A stretch of 64,000 bases of DNA from Amborella trichopoda (taxonomy: Eukaryota; Streptophyta; Magnoliopsida; Amborellales; Amborellaceae): assembly GCF_000471905.2 (NCBI RefSeq), contig NW_006494789.1, positions 5,825,131-5,889,130 on the forward strand, read 5' to 3'. The notes under the pieces were generated by a model. That model made no database searches. It was not told where the DNA came from and worked only from the letters and a program-made list of their open reading frames with translations. The translations under genes and the position numbers were made by a program. Below are positions 31,851 through 43,990 of the stretch, one piece after another; within the stretch, counting starts at the first letter, position 1, and each line of letters begins with the position of its first letter.

Positions 31851-33321
31851 CATTAGGTTTGCCGACTCTCAATGAGCTGTAACCTCAAAGAAAAATTTTC
31901 TCGAACAGTTTATGTTCGCACTGTTGTGATGCAACAAAAAATTAATAAAGTAAGACAACATCTACTTTATGTCAAATCTTGCATAAAAATAATTTTCATA
32001 AATATATGTTTTAGCTCTAGAGAGAGAGTCTACAATGATATTTAATATTTTTCAAGAAAAATATGGCATAATATAAATCACAAACATTGAATTCATAAAA
32101 TCAAGATCATGAAATTTTCTTACTTAAAAAAAAGGCCGAAGCATAGAATAATTATGCAATGCAATGATAATTATTATGCAAATAAAATATGTAGAAAATC
32201 CCTAAATTATAAGCCACAAAAAAAAAATGCATGCAATTGATATTACAACCTTTACTTGAATAGTTGTTGTGTGCATAACATTTTTTTTTAATAATCCAAT
32301 AAAAAATATGCACTAATTTTCAGCAATAAAGTATGGAATAAAAAAAGATGCAAGCCAACTGATTTTCAGCATTTATGTGTCTCTTTGTCTCTCTCTAAAA
32401 TTACAGTAACAATTCTGTGTCTCTCTCTTAAAATATCGAGAGTTTTGACTTTCTAAAATTCCAGCAATAGCTATATCTTTCTCTCTAAAATAAAAGACGA
32501 AAGATCTCTTGATATTGAGCAAAAGTATGATGTAAAAAACAACAACAAAATTCTGCTTGGATAAATTCTGCACTATTGACAAACTTTTAGTTGCATTTAG
32601 CTTTTTACATCTTGCAGTGAGTTTCACAAAAATTTGTAAATTCGTGAGGTTGTGACATGGAGGTATTCAAAATCAAACAGCAAAGTTCACTGAAATTTCA
32701 GTGAATTTCACTGATATTCACTGAATTGGAGAGAAAGAGTAAATAATGAAGGCAACACAAAAATGCGGTTTCAACAACCGAACCCAAAAAAAGGGGGGGA
32801 AAATGAATTTTTTTTTTTTAATCTTTATATAGGGAGAAGATAATAGAGTTTTGGATTGGTACAAAGTTTTTCTTTCTCCTTTCAATACTGATGCTTTCTT
32901 AAAAGCGATAAGCAGAGAATATTTGAGAGACAAAATAGGATAACGAGAGAATTTAAAAATGGATAAGCAGATAATATCTTAAAAAAAAAAAAAGATAAGC
33001 AGAGAATATCTCATAGAGCGGACAATATCTTAAAGAGGGAATAATGTTTCTTTGAGAAAGTGTTCATCTATTGGGTTTTAAAAAAAGCTCAACAGAAGAA
33101 AGGATCATGAAAGAGAAAAGGAGAATGGAGTTAAAAAGAAAATTCAGACTGTTAAATTTAAGGTTAGAAAAAATTTACAGCAAGATCTACATGAATGGCA
33201 AAACACAATATCAAAGTTACTGTAAATTAAACTCAAGAAAAATAACATACAAAACTCCAATAAAAATGAAAGATAGAACCTGAGACTGTAGGTTATGAGC
33301 CCACCACGCTTCCACAACTTC
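31851..33321 (-). other. Copia 5' leader, non-coding
   Basis: Between gag and the PBS. AT-rich, with CTCTCTCTAAAAT runs (32380-32490) and AGATAAGCAGAGAATAT repeats (32900-33010). No gene recognised; small ORFs are spurious. Confidence 0.6.
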
Positions 33322-33333
33322 GTTCTGATACCA
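33322..33333 (-). other. Copia primer-binding site
   Basis: The minus strand reads TGGTATCAGAAC, 11/12 to the initiator tRNA-Met PBS TGGTATCAGAGC, one base from the 5' LTR. Confidence 0.9.
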
Positions 33334-33334
33334 A

Positions 33335-33676
33335 TGTTGGATTATGAGGGAAGAGATGGATTCCTAAATTTTAAGGATTAGCGGCAATGTCTTGAGACTG
33401 AGAATCGCAGACTGGAGGGTTTTCCAGAACAATGAGAACTCAAGCATTTATGTGTGTGCCTCTCTATGGCCATGAAAGGATTAGTTATAGAGGATGGAGG
33501 AGGGCGTTCTCCAACGTTCGGCTTTCTCCTTAAAACTCTGAGAAACGTGGCCCTGTTACCGTTAGATAACAACACTTTCTCTCTCTAAGAAGCTTCCCTA
33601 TTTTAGTGCTAAACATAGACTTTAAGATAAGGAGAGAAAAGTTTAAGAGCCCCATGGCCACCCATACGTGCCAACA
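33335..33676 (-). repeat. Copia 5' LTR
   Basis: Ends TGTTGG (33335) and CCAACA (33676), followed by TSD TCCTT. Clearly homologous to 25001-25371 but with many substitutions, so the insertion is not recent. Confidence 0.93.
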
Positions 33677-34884
33677 TCCTTGCCTTTTATTGTAAAGCTT
33701 ACCCCGTACACTAACTACTATCTGCACCCATTTTGAAAACAACTCAGGTTTCTATAATGTAAAAGAAGGATGAAGTTTATATAGGGCCTAGGCTTTATGA
33801 AAACAAAATAAAGCATCACCTCAAATTCTTATTCGGAAAGCACTTTCAGCATCGGAAATCTTCATGATGGCTCTAAAATTAATTTTCGACACCCACAATA
33901 AAATTTGAAACACAAAAAATGGTATAGATCTTGAAGATTTGTGAGCACTTATTTTTAGAGCGAAATGGGTGGTCTAGATAATTTGTTGCAATATACACTA
34001 ATTTTGGAATTTAAAAATCTAATTCTTTTGCACAATCATAATATTCAAGCTAAGATGATAGATTTAAAGGTTTTTCAACACTTGAATTGCAATTTTTGAT
34101 GAGTTGTGAGGTAAGGATTTACAGAGAGCTGCAGCCCTATCAAACTATTTTCCATAAAAGAAAAAAATTGTATCCCTAGACTTTATGATTCAAAGTAAAG
34201 CCACAACTTGAAAACCGGTTGAAAAGTGTATTACTAACACCCATTGATTAATCATCTCGACCTCAACCATGTTTAATCTAAGACAATGGATTTGAAACCC
34301 TAAATGGAATGTACCTTATAGCACATTATCTATACTATCCATTTCCCCATTTTTAAAATTGCAAATTTTACATTGAGACGCCAAAATTGAATATGAGGCC
34401 ATCGTAGAATCTTCCAATACCTGGAGGTTTTTAAGGTAACTTTAGTTTTTATGGTAATCCTAGGTCCTTCCCTACCTGCTTGCACACATTCTGGAAACAA
34501 CATTTATTCTATGCTCCCACGAGAGCATATACTTTGCATCCACTCCCTTAATTAAAACACCTATTTGAAACCTTTTTTGGGAACCATCTAACAATCACTA
34601 GATGATTATTTTTAAAAGAAAAAATATTTGATATTTATAAAAGAAAAAATATTTGATATATATAAAAGAAAAAATATTTGATATATATATATATATATAT
34701 CTTGTCCTTTTGAAATTGGTCTTGAGACATTATCTTTTTGTTCTATTACATTGTGAGTCCAATTAGGAATTCTTTTTTATTGAGGTTAGTCTAAAATGAC
34801 TCGCATATTCCGTTTTACTAGTGGGATTAAATAGACAGTATACGCTCACGAGAGTATAAAATCTTTTGACTTTTTAATTCTATT
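33677..34884 (+). repeat. Segmental duplication, copy B, second part
   Basis: Continues copy B after the copia element. CCTTGCCTTTTATTGTAAAG and TATC.GCA.CCATTTTGAAAAC match 15548-15611; TTTACATTGAGACGCCAAAATT matches near 15828-15849. The end matches ACTAGTGGGA.TAAATA and CACGAG.GTATAAAATC of 16290-16340. Confidence 0.88.
33768..34153. mobile_element. Mutator-like MITE, family M1, in copy B only
   Basis: Starts GGATGAAGTTTATATAGGGC and ends CAAACTATTTTCC. Flanks GTAAAAGAA (33759-33767) and ATAAAAGAA (34154-34162) are a 9-bp TSD, 8/9. Copy A has one uninterrupted ACAAAAGAA at this position (about 15625). Interior matches 5605-5977. Confidence 0.82.
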
Positions 34885-35210
34885 GGGTTTGAAATTTTGG
34901 AAACCCATTAAGAATCATTAAGATGATTATTTTCAAAGGGAAAAAAAAAATGATTATTAGTTTTTTGAGATTTAGGTCTCACTCTTCAGACATTAGACCA
35001 TCTTTAATCAACCTTGAGACATTATTTTTTCCTAGGACATGGAGAGTTCAACTAGGAAATCTTGTTTTTTTTAATAAGGCTTAATATATGGGCCCAAGAT
35101 ATTACATCATTAAAATTTAGGTCCTAAACTGACTCCTTTATTGGGTTTTACCCGTGGAATTAAATAAACAGTAAACTCCTACCGGAGTATAAAATCTTTT
35201 CGCTTTTGTA
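34885..35210 (+). repeat. Second, diverged unit of the copy B terminal segment
   Basis: Repeats 34560-34884: AAGAATCA.TAAGATGATTATTTTCAAA, then CTTGAGACATTATTTTT, GTTCAACTAGGAA, and CGGAGTATAAAATCTTTT at the end. Copy A has one such unit (about 16025-16356), so B has a local duplication. Confidence 0.75.
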
Positions 35211-35619
35211 GAAGGTTGAGCATTTCTTTATGAATATAGGAAAGAGTTGAAATTGGGATTGTATACTATGAGACCATTTACTTTTAGTTTACGGAGGTCA
35301 CAATCACTTTTAACCATTAGACTTGAAATCTAATAAATTAAAGTGTGTCACAACGTTTGAGAAATTTTATTTTAGAATTTGTGGCCCATCAATGACACAT
35401 CGCCAACCATTCGATTTTATATCTTTTTTTTTTTTTTGAAATTTAAGTGGAATCTCATTGAGGAAATGAATCAAGTACATATACAACATGAAAGAAAAAG
35501 GAGAAGAAAGAGAGAAAAGGGATTAGGAGAGAAAAGAGAGAGAAGAAAGAAAAGCAAGAAGAGGACAAAAATGGAAAAGAAAGAAGAAAAAACCAGAAGC
35601 TCTCACCGGGTAAAACCTC
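35211..35619. other. Spacer with purine-rich tract
   Basis: GAAAAAGGAGAAGAAAGAGA-type purine run at 35490-35595, which produces a Lys/Arg-rich frame with no family resemblance. Nothing else seen. Confidence 0.5.
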
Positions 35620-36035
35620 CTTGTGTGGCCTCTTTTACTAAAGCATATGTAACAATGCTTTCTTCTCTATTAATATGAGAAAAAAGGACATCCTTTCCCT
35701 CCAAATAAGAAAGAATTTGGTCAAACAAAGATGCCCAGTACCAATGAATATAAGTGAGTTCCTTACATCATCTGATCACATTCATTGAGTCTCCTTCCAC
35801 AATGAGTTGCAACTGATCAAGTGTCAACTTGGTAACCCCTTCCTTATGCGCTCTCAATTTAGCTTTATTAATAATGCACATATCTAGCCTCCCATTATAG
35901 GTCTACAAAGTATTGCCATGGTAGACCCTTAATAGACCTCCATATCCCCCCTGTTTGTATTGTATTCATTACGCTTTCATCAAAGTTAAGTTTCAAGCAG
36001 CCCTGTTGTGGTGGAGATCAGTTAGCTTTCCTAAC
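35620..36035 (-). pseudogene. LINE RNase H-like domain relic
   Basis: Minus-strand frames read SPPQQGCLKLNFDESV (about 35965-36025; the family form is P-P-P..G..K-L-N-F-D-G-S), then, after a frameshift, LRAHKEGVTKLTLDQLQL and VEGDSMNVI, followed by LFSHINREES and a C-terminal ALVKEA. This is the order of the plant LINE-type RNase H domain (catalytic Asp of NFD, Glu, Asp of EGDS). Stops and frameshifts make it a relic. No RT lies beside it. Confidence 0.78.
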
Positions 36036-36868
36036 GATTCTAGGGCTGCTACAAAGTAGAAAATTGTTTACAGCTCGAAATCGAGAGAATTTCAAGCTTG
36101 AAATCCTTAAATTATTGATATAAAACTAGTTAATTTAAAATTCCAGAGAGATTGTGTGGGTGACGATCAAATTATGATTTAAAGGCCTATCAACCCATGT
36201 AGGCCAATTTTCCTTTAAATCGTCAGCAACACTGGCTTGATCTTTCTGCCAAAAATAAAGGAAATTCTTTGCAAATTAAATCTAATTAAAATAATAAACC
36301 TAACTACAAAGTAGAGAAAAAATGGAGAAAAATGTTACCTACCCAAGCCAATTGGCCTGGGACACCCAAATTAGAGGGTATCACCTGTATCAGGACCATA
36401 GATTGTTTACACCTCTTGCCTTCAATATTTCTGTTTGAACTTCATCGAATTTCCCATCTAAATTTTATTGGAAATCGTGACCAAGGATGGCTGATGGAGG
36501 TTAAAATTGAACTAGGACTTTTGTAGCCCAAATTTAGGATCATGGTTTTTGGAATCTAGGGTTTGAAGTTATCATCTTAAGGCTAAGGTTAGGATAACCT
36601 AGGTTAAGGTTTATTATTCAGAATTTAGGGTTTAGAAAACAAAAGTTTAGGTCTCTAAAGGGTTAGGCTTCTTAATTCTAGGTTTTTCTTTAAGTTTCGG
36701 TCTCTAAATCGAAGATTATGTATGTTCATTTTGAATGGCCCAAAACAAAACCCTTACATAGGTTTCAAAAGTCAGTCAGAAATGATTCCTAGGAAAACTT
36801 TGAATTGACTAGTCAAAGGTTGGTAGATGCTGCACTGCACGTCTTTTTAGTTAAACTAGCTCAAATGA
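36036..36868. other. Unclassified AT-rich spacer
   Basis: No domain recognised. AGGGTTTAG/AGGTTTA-like words recur between 36550 and 36700, not a regular telomeric repeat. Confidence 0.5.
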
Positions 36869-38340
36869 TGTTGTTGTAGGGTATTTTTTGACACTTGTAT
36901 CCCCGGTGCGAATAAGGACGATGCCAATAACAACCTAGGCCTATGAGTCCCAAAATACGTGTGGACTTTGGAAGTGCTGACCGAATAAACCCTAATTTTT
37001 TAGTGAATTTTGAAAGGTGTCAGATTGGTCATAACAGGCATGTGAGGGCAGCATTTGACTCCCTAATAACACCCGTAAAGTTTCATCGAGATTTGACAAA
37101 GTTAAAGCAGATCAAACAACAAATTAATTTTCAAATCTGGTTCCTAATAGGCTAAAAAGTACCTCATAATTACTGCTCTATTATCAGGGTCTCATATGAG
37201 TACTAGACTGCTTCTATTGGATTTATGAGGTCTGAAAACTCTCACATATCAAATTTTAGCTCATTGGGATGCTTTTAGGGCAAACTTACCCAAAAAGGTA
37301 GGTTTTACACTATTCTAGTGCACCCTCGGTGAACCAATTTTCATTTCTGGAAACTGTACTTTGTGAACTCGAGATCATTTTCCAAGGGTCATAACTTCTC
37401 CGTTTTAAGCCCAATCGATCTTAAATTTCAGAGAATTGTTCATCTCGTCAATGAGCACATTTTAATATATGGCACGACCCAATATGAAAGAAATCCTAGA
37501 GAGAAGTTGCTTAAAAAGACTCATGTATTGTAGAATTTTGAAAGAGAGAGACGTCTTTGATCAAGTGGCCGTATCATGAAGCTCCAACCTCAAATCGCCT
37601 TGAAATGAGTCCATTGTGATTATGACGTCGATGGCTTCGATTTGAGGTAAAGATCAAACATGATGCAAGACCAAAGACACCGTATATTGAGGTTAGAAAA
37701 GGTTAAATTTTTCGGTGACCGGAATCCCTTTTTCTTTTGGCAACTTTCCTAATTCAAAAAGTAACAATTCGGCAATCGAATCGAGCAATTTTTATTACGA
37801 AATGATTATGGCAGCTTGCCTGTCAATCGATGATGAAAAAATCGACCCAAAACATTAAGAAATGGACAAGATCGGGCATTTAAGATTTCAAGTTTACCAT
37901 CTTTCGTTAGATTTCAAGAAGTATTCGAAACCTCGATGTAAGGACCAAATTATATGTCAAAATGATCGTCTCAACGAGACCATCACTTTTACGATGTTAT
38001 TTTTATTGGAAGGTCGCCGGAAGGACTCTAAAAGGCCCCTATCATGACCATAGTCTATGGAGCCTTTTCGGGGACCATTCGATCATTTTCATGATTCTGG
38101 GTGCAGGCGAAATTGTCATTTTTCCCAAAAACGGGATTCAATTTATGATAAAGAAAACTGTAATATTTGACAATTTGTCTTGTTTTTAGTCATCCACCCT
38201 TGTTTCAAGGGTGTTTATACTTGAAATTGCGGGTAGGGGACTCCACCCCTGCCTTGATTTCGGGTGCAAACAAATTGATGAGTTAATCGGGTATGGATCC
38301 CGTCAAATCACGTTCCGAGGGAGAATAGGGTCCTAAAACC
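36869..38340 (+). other. LTR-like fragment, family L (copy 2)
   Basis: Starts TGTTGTTGTAGGGTATTTTTT, then CCCCGGTGCGAATAAGG, matching the start of copy 1 (19496) and resembling the Tat LTR start at 45231 (TGTTTAAAGGTATTTTTCA). Later blocks match copy 1: TTTTAGCTCATTGGGATGC, AGGTTTTACACTATTC, AGAAATCCTAGAGAGAAGTTG, GATTCTGGG...GGCGAAATTGTCATTTT. No TSD or partner LTR found. Confidence 0.5.
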
Positions 38341-38429
38341 TTGTCTCTCTTGGATCACCGATGAAGCCGGCTCCCCTACTATCTTAACCTCGGAGCTCAA
38401 CCAAGAAGATTTTAAAAAGGGTTTTGAGA

Positions 38430-39690
38430 AAAGAGGAAGATTTGAGGAAATAAATTTAAAAAGAGAACAAGGAAGAGAACCATAAATAAGTGACTAAACT
38501 AGGGAGATGCAAATAAACAGGAGTAAAGAATCTAACTACTAAATGCAAGAAAAATAAGAAATTGAAAAGCATGGAGATAAAATAGTGAATCTAATCTAAG
38601 CATGCATCGCATTCAATGAAAGAGAGAGAGAGAGAGTAATATGGAGATACGAGCATGGTTACGAATAAAGAAAATGATGAGTTCCTCATCAACAAAGCAG
38701 AGAGATATGAGTATGAAATGTGAATGAAAATAATAATATAACATGAAGAGAAATAAAATGGAGGAGAGGAGGGTAGAAGGTAGCTAATACTATTAAGTAA
38801 CATGGAATGAGAGTAACAAAACGGGATATAAAAAAGAAATAAAAGGAAAGAGCACTAGAAAGATAGTTAAAATAAATGGAATAGAGAGAGGTAGGAGATG
38901 ATTCATTAAAAGGGGGGAAGTGTCAAATAGATGGATGCAAGTTCTTAATAGAAAATAGTGAAAGGCAAGAAAAGTAAATATGACAAGAAGAGGAGAAGAT
39001 AGACTAAGCTATTGAACAAGATACAAGGGAAAACGTAAAATAAGTATGAAAGAAGGTAGAGAATGAGAGTGGTGGAGGAATTCTAAATTATTAAATACAT
39101 AAGAGGAGGAAATATGAGTAAACACAACCAATCGAAGAAATAAATAAAACAAGGAATGAAAATACTATCACCAAATAGAGGGGATGAAAGATTAAGGTGA
39201 GAAGAGAGAATCTATGCCATCAAATGGGCGAAACAAAGAAGAGATATAAATATAACAAACGAAAAAGAGTATTCGCTATAAAAAGAAAGAAAATCACTAT
39301 TTAATGAAGAGAAAAGTAAGGAGAGACAGACCTGTACCATTCAATGAAGGAAACAAAAAATAAAAAATAAATACCCGATGAAGAGAAATGAAAGCACACA
39401 CACTAAATCCTACAAAAAAAAGAGTAAAAAAGGAAAGAAGAAAATGAATATAACTAACCTAGTACAATAAATACTACATTAAATAAGGGAACATAAATAG
39501 GATCAGGAGTAATAGAAATAAAGGAAATTAAACAAATCTAGCTAAAAGGAAATCAATGCAAAGTTCATAAAAGGTGGAAAAAGGAAGCTACATCAAGAAT
39601 GAAGAAGAAAATGAAAGAAGTCATAAGTACAAATGATAAATGAGAATAAATCTTAGAAAAAAAAAAAAGGGAGAAAAGAGAAGAAAACCA
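38430..39690 (+). repeat. 1.26-kb purine-rich strand
   Basis: Nearly all A and G on the plus strand (GAAGAGAAATAAAATGGAGGAGAGG-like), without a fixed unit. Frames inside are compositional artefacts. Confidence 0.75.
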
Positions 39691-41000
39691 ACATTTAGGC
39701 CAGGTCCGCATGCCGACGCCGATTCAGATAGTAAAGTTGCACAATCAATCTCGAACTTTTTCGATTTTTGACGGGACAAATAGAAATAGGAAAAAGGGGG
39801 TCCTGAAGATTTAATTATCCAGATTGCCTTCGGTTTGAAGTGTAGCTTAAAGGGGTTTGAAGTGTAGCTTAAAGGGGTTTGAAGTGTAGCTCAAAGGGTT
39901 TTGTAGTTATACTTTTGGATTGGAGGGTTTGGTAGAATGGAGATTGCTCAAATGGGGCTTACCTTGGGGCTTTTCTCACAACCTCAATCTTGAGCTTAAG
40001 ATCAAGGGGAGTTTGGGCTGAGACTAATACTCAAGAAATTTTGGCATAGCTTAGGCTAAAATATTTTCAAGATCTTGGACCTTTTTGAATGAGGTAAAAG
40101 GGGCTTTTTATAGGCAAAATGGACTCATGACAGCCTGTAGGCCGGTTTTGTACGATTTTTGGGTCATTAGAGCTTCGACAACACTTGGATAGGTGCTGAC
40201 GCTGGTTGGAAGGGAGTCATATCATTAATGTTGTAATAATGATGGCCAGTAAATATTAATTGCTCATTAATGCGGGCTTCGTACCAGATGTCAGATTTCG
40301 ACACCATTGGAAAAGGAACCCATGGCATTCTGACTACCTTCAAATATTGTTAAGGACACGTGTCATGTTCTGATGTCTATGATTTGGTCCAGATGGACCA
40401 ATCACAGCTTGAAGCTATTCCGACAAGAGCCTGTGACATTTGAACTATCGCCAAATACTAGCTATCCTACTGTTTTGATTCTACCTTCGTCTTATCATTA
40501 ACTAATGAGAGTTTGACAACTGCGCTTCGTACTAATGCCTGACATGTCAGTATGAGTCTGCCATGTCTGTAGGTATGAACTGACATGTCAGCTCGTCACT
40601 TCAGTCACATCGGCCAGGATGGTCCAGCCTGGTGATGGACTCAGGACCTGACGTTGGTGGAAATGATGCTGGCGGCATTGGCACTACATGCAGGCTTCTT
40701 GGTTCTATTGTAGCTTGAACATGGAGGCCCAAGTCTTGGCGCCACTTGGATTGGTGCTGGTGCCATTGAGAATGGTGCTAGGCGTTTGTTCTCCCAGGTC
40801 GCCCATGTTGAGACTAAGGTGCCTTTGGTACCTCGCTGTGGGAGTTTCGGTAAGGCTTTGGTGCCTGTTGAGGAAACATCAGAGCCTTTCCTTCTGAATG
40901 CTTCATGATCAGGCCACTTTGGGTTTACATCGCCTTGTTTTGCCTCTTGATTCCTTTAGTCTCATTGGAGTAATAAAATTTTGGTAAAGGCTAGGTTTAC
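39691..41000. other. Unclassified spacer with a 22-bp triple repeat
   Basis: GGTTTGAAGTGTAGCT(T/C)AAAGG occurs three times with period 22 at 39832-39897. TGACATGTCAG palindromes recur at 40540-40595. Base composition is more balanced than its surroundings, but I recognise no protein. Confidence 0.6.
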
Positions 41001-42589
41001 TGTCACGACCCCACCCCCTGACCCCTACCATACTAGCCGGAGGGCAACAGGGTGCGGGCCCATGGTCGAAGGTATAAAATGTCACTCAGGTGGGAATGTG
41101 CGTAACACTTTGAAAAAGAGGAACAGAGCAAACCATGAAAGAAAACATAAAACTTCAAACACAAGCATAACAAAATCTGAACCAACTGAAACCAAACTAT
41201 ATACAAAATCGCCAAGTATTACAATTAGGTCCAGGGCTTCAAAGGCCCAAAAAATCCATTTACAAGATTTCAGAATAAACGAGAACTATATGGCTACCAC
41301 CATCCAAAACATACAACTGAAATTAAACGACTTCCACAAAGACGCAGAGCTCCAACTGCCGGTCACGATTACTGTATCGCCTGTGAGCACCTGCGGCTAT
41401 CACTCTACATAGATGAAGGTTAAAGGAATGAGCTATAAAGCCCAGTAAGTAGATCCAAATGCCATGCATCACAATTATATCTAACAATGTGTCGTAAATG
41501 ATTATTTTAAGGGATAAGCAATTACAATGCAGATATCATATATCATATGAATTAGCAATTTATTAGGTCTTCCCATCACAAGCATCATAGCAAATCATCA
41601 TAAGCATAACAAGTACAAACCACAATAACATGCATTAACCAACTCACTCCCTAATTCACGTACTCTCAAAGTAGAAGCCCTATCCACCAGGCCAAGCCAA
41701 TCCCATTGTTTAGAACTTCTACCATCACTCAGGAGGGAAAACAATGACAAATTGGAAATCCATTTCGTGATGTTTTCACACACACATACAGTTCGTAGTA
41801 GGCTTTGGGGCTTTTGATAGGCTTTTGCCTTGTAAGACCCGATATTCTCCCTTTTACATTTCACAGAACTTTGGAGAACTGTCGACACCGTTTGGCAATG
41901 CAATACGCTCAAAACATGCCAATAAATTACATATCATCTCTTGGTCATGCAATAAGCTCCAAGCATGTCAAGAGATCTCATAGTCATGCCATGCAAAACG
42001 CTCAAAGATGGCTGATCAATCACATATCACAGTATGGTCTTGCAATATGCTCAAAGCATGCTAACAAAATCAAAATAACATATCACAATCATATTACTCT
42101 ACCAATGAATGACTCGTTGCGTAGAGCCTTAAATCACATTCATATCAGAACACATTCTTATCATATCACATTACTCTACCAACGGATGACCCGTTGCATA
42201 GAGCCACATATCACATTCATATCAGAGCACATTCTTATCAAAGTACAATATGGTCATACTCAAACATGCCTATAATTCACATATCCTTCACTCATCTCAG
42301 AATCATACACACATATCACTGACCACATTGGGCTTTATCACATAATACTTATCATATGACTGACCACCCTGGTTATATTATATAGCAAACTTATCACATG
42401 GCACTTATCACATAGCACTTATCACATAATCATGTACACTTAGAATTTATCTCAGAATTATACATAAATAACAGAACATGTATCCTGAATATGTACACAT
42501 ATCATAACAGAGTATATCACAGCAGAGCGTACTTTCATTTCATAACAAAGAATTCTTTCACTTCATAACAGCACGTAATTTCATTGCAT

Positions 42590-43040
42590 GACAGAGTACG
42601 CCTCATATCCCATTCTTAATATATCACATCACATCACCAATGGATGACCCATTGTATAGTGCTTCACACTATCAATGGATGACCCATTACATAATGCTTC
42701 ATCTCACATTTGTGACATACCTTATTACAACCATATACCTTCGTTATCACATAGGCATGTCTCCTACAACCATGCACATTCATTTTCACATAAGCATGTC
42801 TTATTACAACCATGCATATTTAACATTTCACAAGCATTCACTATTTCATGGGCATGTCTTATTCCAACCATGCATAATCAATAATTCATAAGTATTCACT
42901 AATTTATAAGCATTCTCCATTTCATAAGCGTGTCTTATTGTGACCATACATATTCAATAATATGTAAGCATTCACCACTTCATAAGCATGTCTTATTACA
43001 ACCATGCATATTCAATAATTCATAAAAGAATAGAAACTTC
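42590..43040. repeat. Short interspersed repeats in the solo LTR
   Basis: CATGTCTTATTACAACCATGCA with TATTCAATAATTCATAAGCATTCAC occurs about four times (42790-43025). CAATGGATGACCCATT occurs twice near 42640-42690, with relatives at 42100-42200. Confidence 0.75.
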
Positions 43041-43054
43041 AATGTGACAATTCC

Positions 43055-43990
43055 TTGAAAAATTGGGCATAACTCCCAGTTCACAGAAAATTTGGTCATG
43101 GTTCCAAAATCAATTTAAAACTAGACTCACTCATATTTCATTTAAAACTGGTTTGATTTTAATCAGAGTCATTTTGGTTAGTAAACAGCTTATTACAAGA
43201 TGTGTAAGGTTTCTGGAAATTCCTGCAACCACAACAGTGACACCTTTATAGAAAAAGGAGCATGATTCCCAATCCATAAGGAATTTCGGCCTGACTCTAG
43301 ATGATTTTTGAATTAGAATCACTAATAGTTTATTTAAAATTGGTTGTAGTTCATTTTAATATTATTTGGTTAGTAAATAGTTCATTATAAACATGTAATG
43401 GTTTTGGAAATCACCTGTATTCACAACAATGACCTATTTATAGAAAAAGGGGCATACTTGCGAAACCACAGAGAATTTCGGCATGGTTACAAAAAGGTTT
43501 TCGAATTAGACTCACACACATTTCATTCAAAAGTATTTTGGACTCATTTGGACATAATTTGGTTAGTAGACAGTTCAGAATAAGACATCTAACAGTTCTG
43601 GAAATTCGTTGCAACCACAACAGTGGCATCTTCATACAAAAAGGAGTATAACTTCCAATCCATAGGGAATTTCAACATGGTTCTAAAACTATTTTCAAAT
43701 TAAACTCACACACCTTTCATTTAAATTATTTTGGACTCATTTGAACATGATTTGGTCAGTAAACAGTTCACTACAACACATGCAACAGTTCTGGAAATTC
43801 ATTGCAACCCCAACAGCGACATCTTCATACAAAAAGGAGGATAACTTCCAATCCATAAGGAATTTCAACATAATTCCAAAACTATTTTCGAAGTATACTC
43901 ACTCATAGTTATTTTAAAATTGGTTTGGACTCATTTAGATATGATTGGTTAAATGAAAAAATTCAATGCAACAACCTACAATGTTCCTGG
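43055..43990. repeat. 193-bp tandem repeat in the solo LTR, about five units
   Basis: The marker (G/C)AAAAAGG(A/G)G.AT lies at 43251, 43443, 43637 and 43830, a spacing of 192-194 bp. Each unit continues with AATCCATA.GGAATTTC, TTTTCGAATTAGACTCAC, TTTGGTTAGTAAACAGTTCA and GGAAATTC.TTGCAACC. The first unit begins near 43055. Confidence 0.88.

Larger units (their letters stand above)
25001..33676 (-). mobile_element. Complete but degenerate Ty1/copia retrotransposon
   Basis: Two similar LTRs (25001-25371 and 33335-33676) with TGTTGG...CCAACA ends; a 5-bp TSD TCCTT (24996-25000 and 33677-33681); a PBS next to the right LTR and a polypurine tract next to the left LTR. On the minus strand the order is gag, protease, integrase, RT, RNase H, which defines copia (integrase before RT). 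All coding parts carry stops or frameshifts. A 2.25-kb hAT-like element (27655-29909) interrupts integrase. Without it the element is about 6.4 kb. The empty site is preserved in copy A near 15543-15552. Confidence 0.95.

Noticed and set aside
36550..36700. AGGGTTTAG words suggesting interstitial telomere repeat
   Set aside because: Spacing is irregular and units differ; not a run of TTTAGGG.
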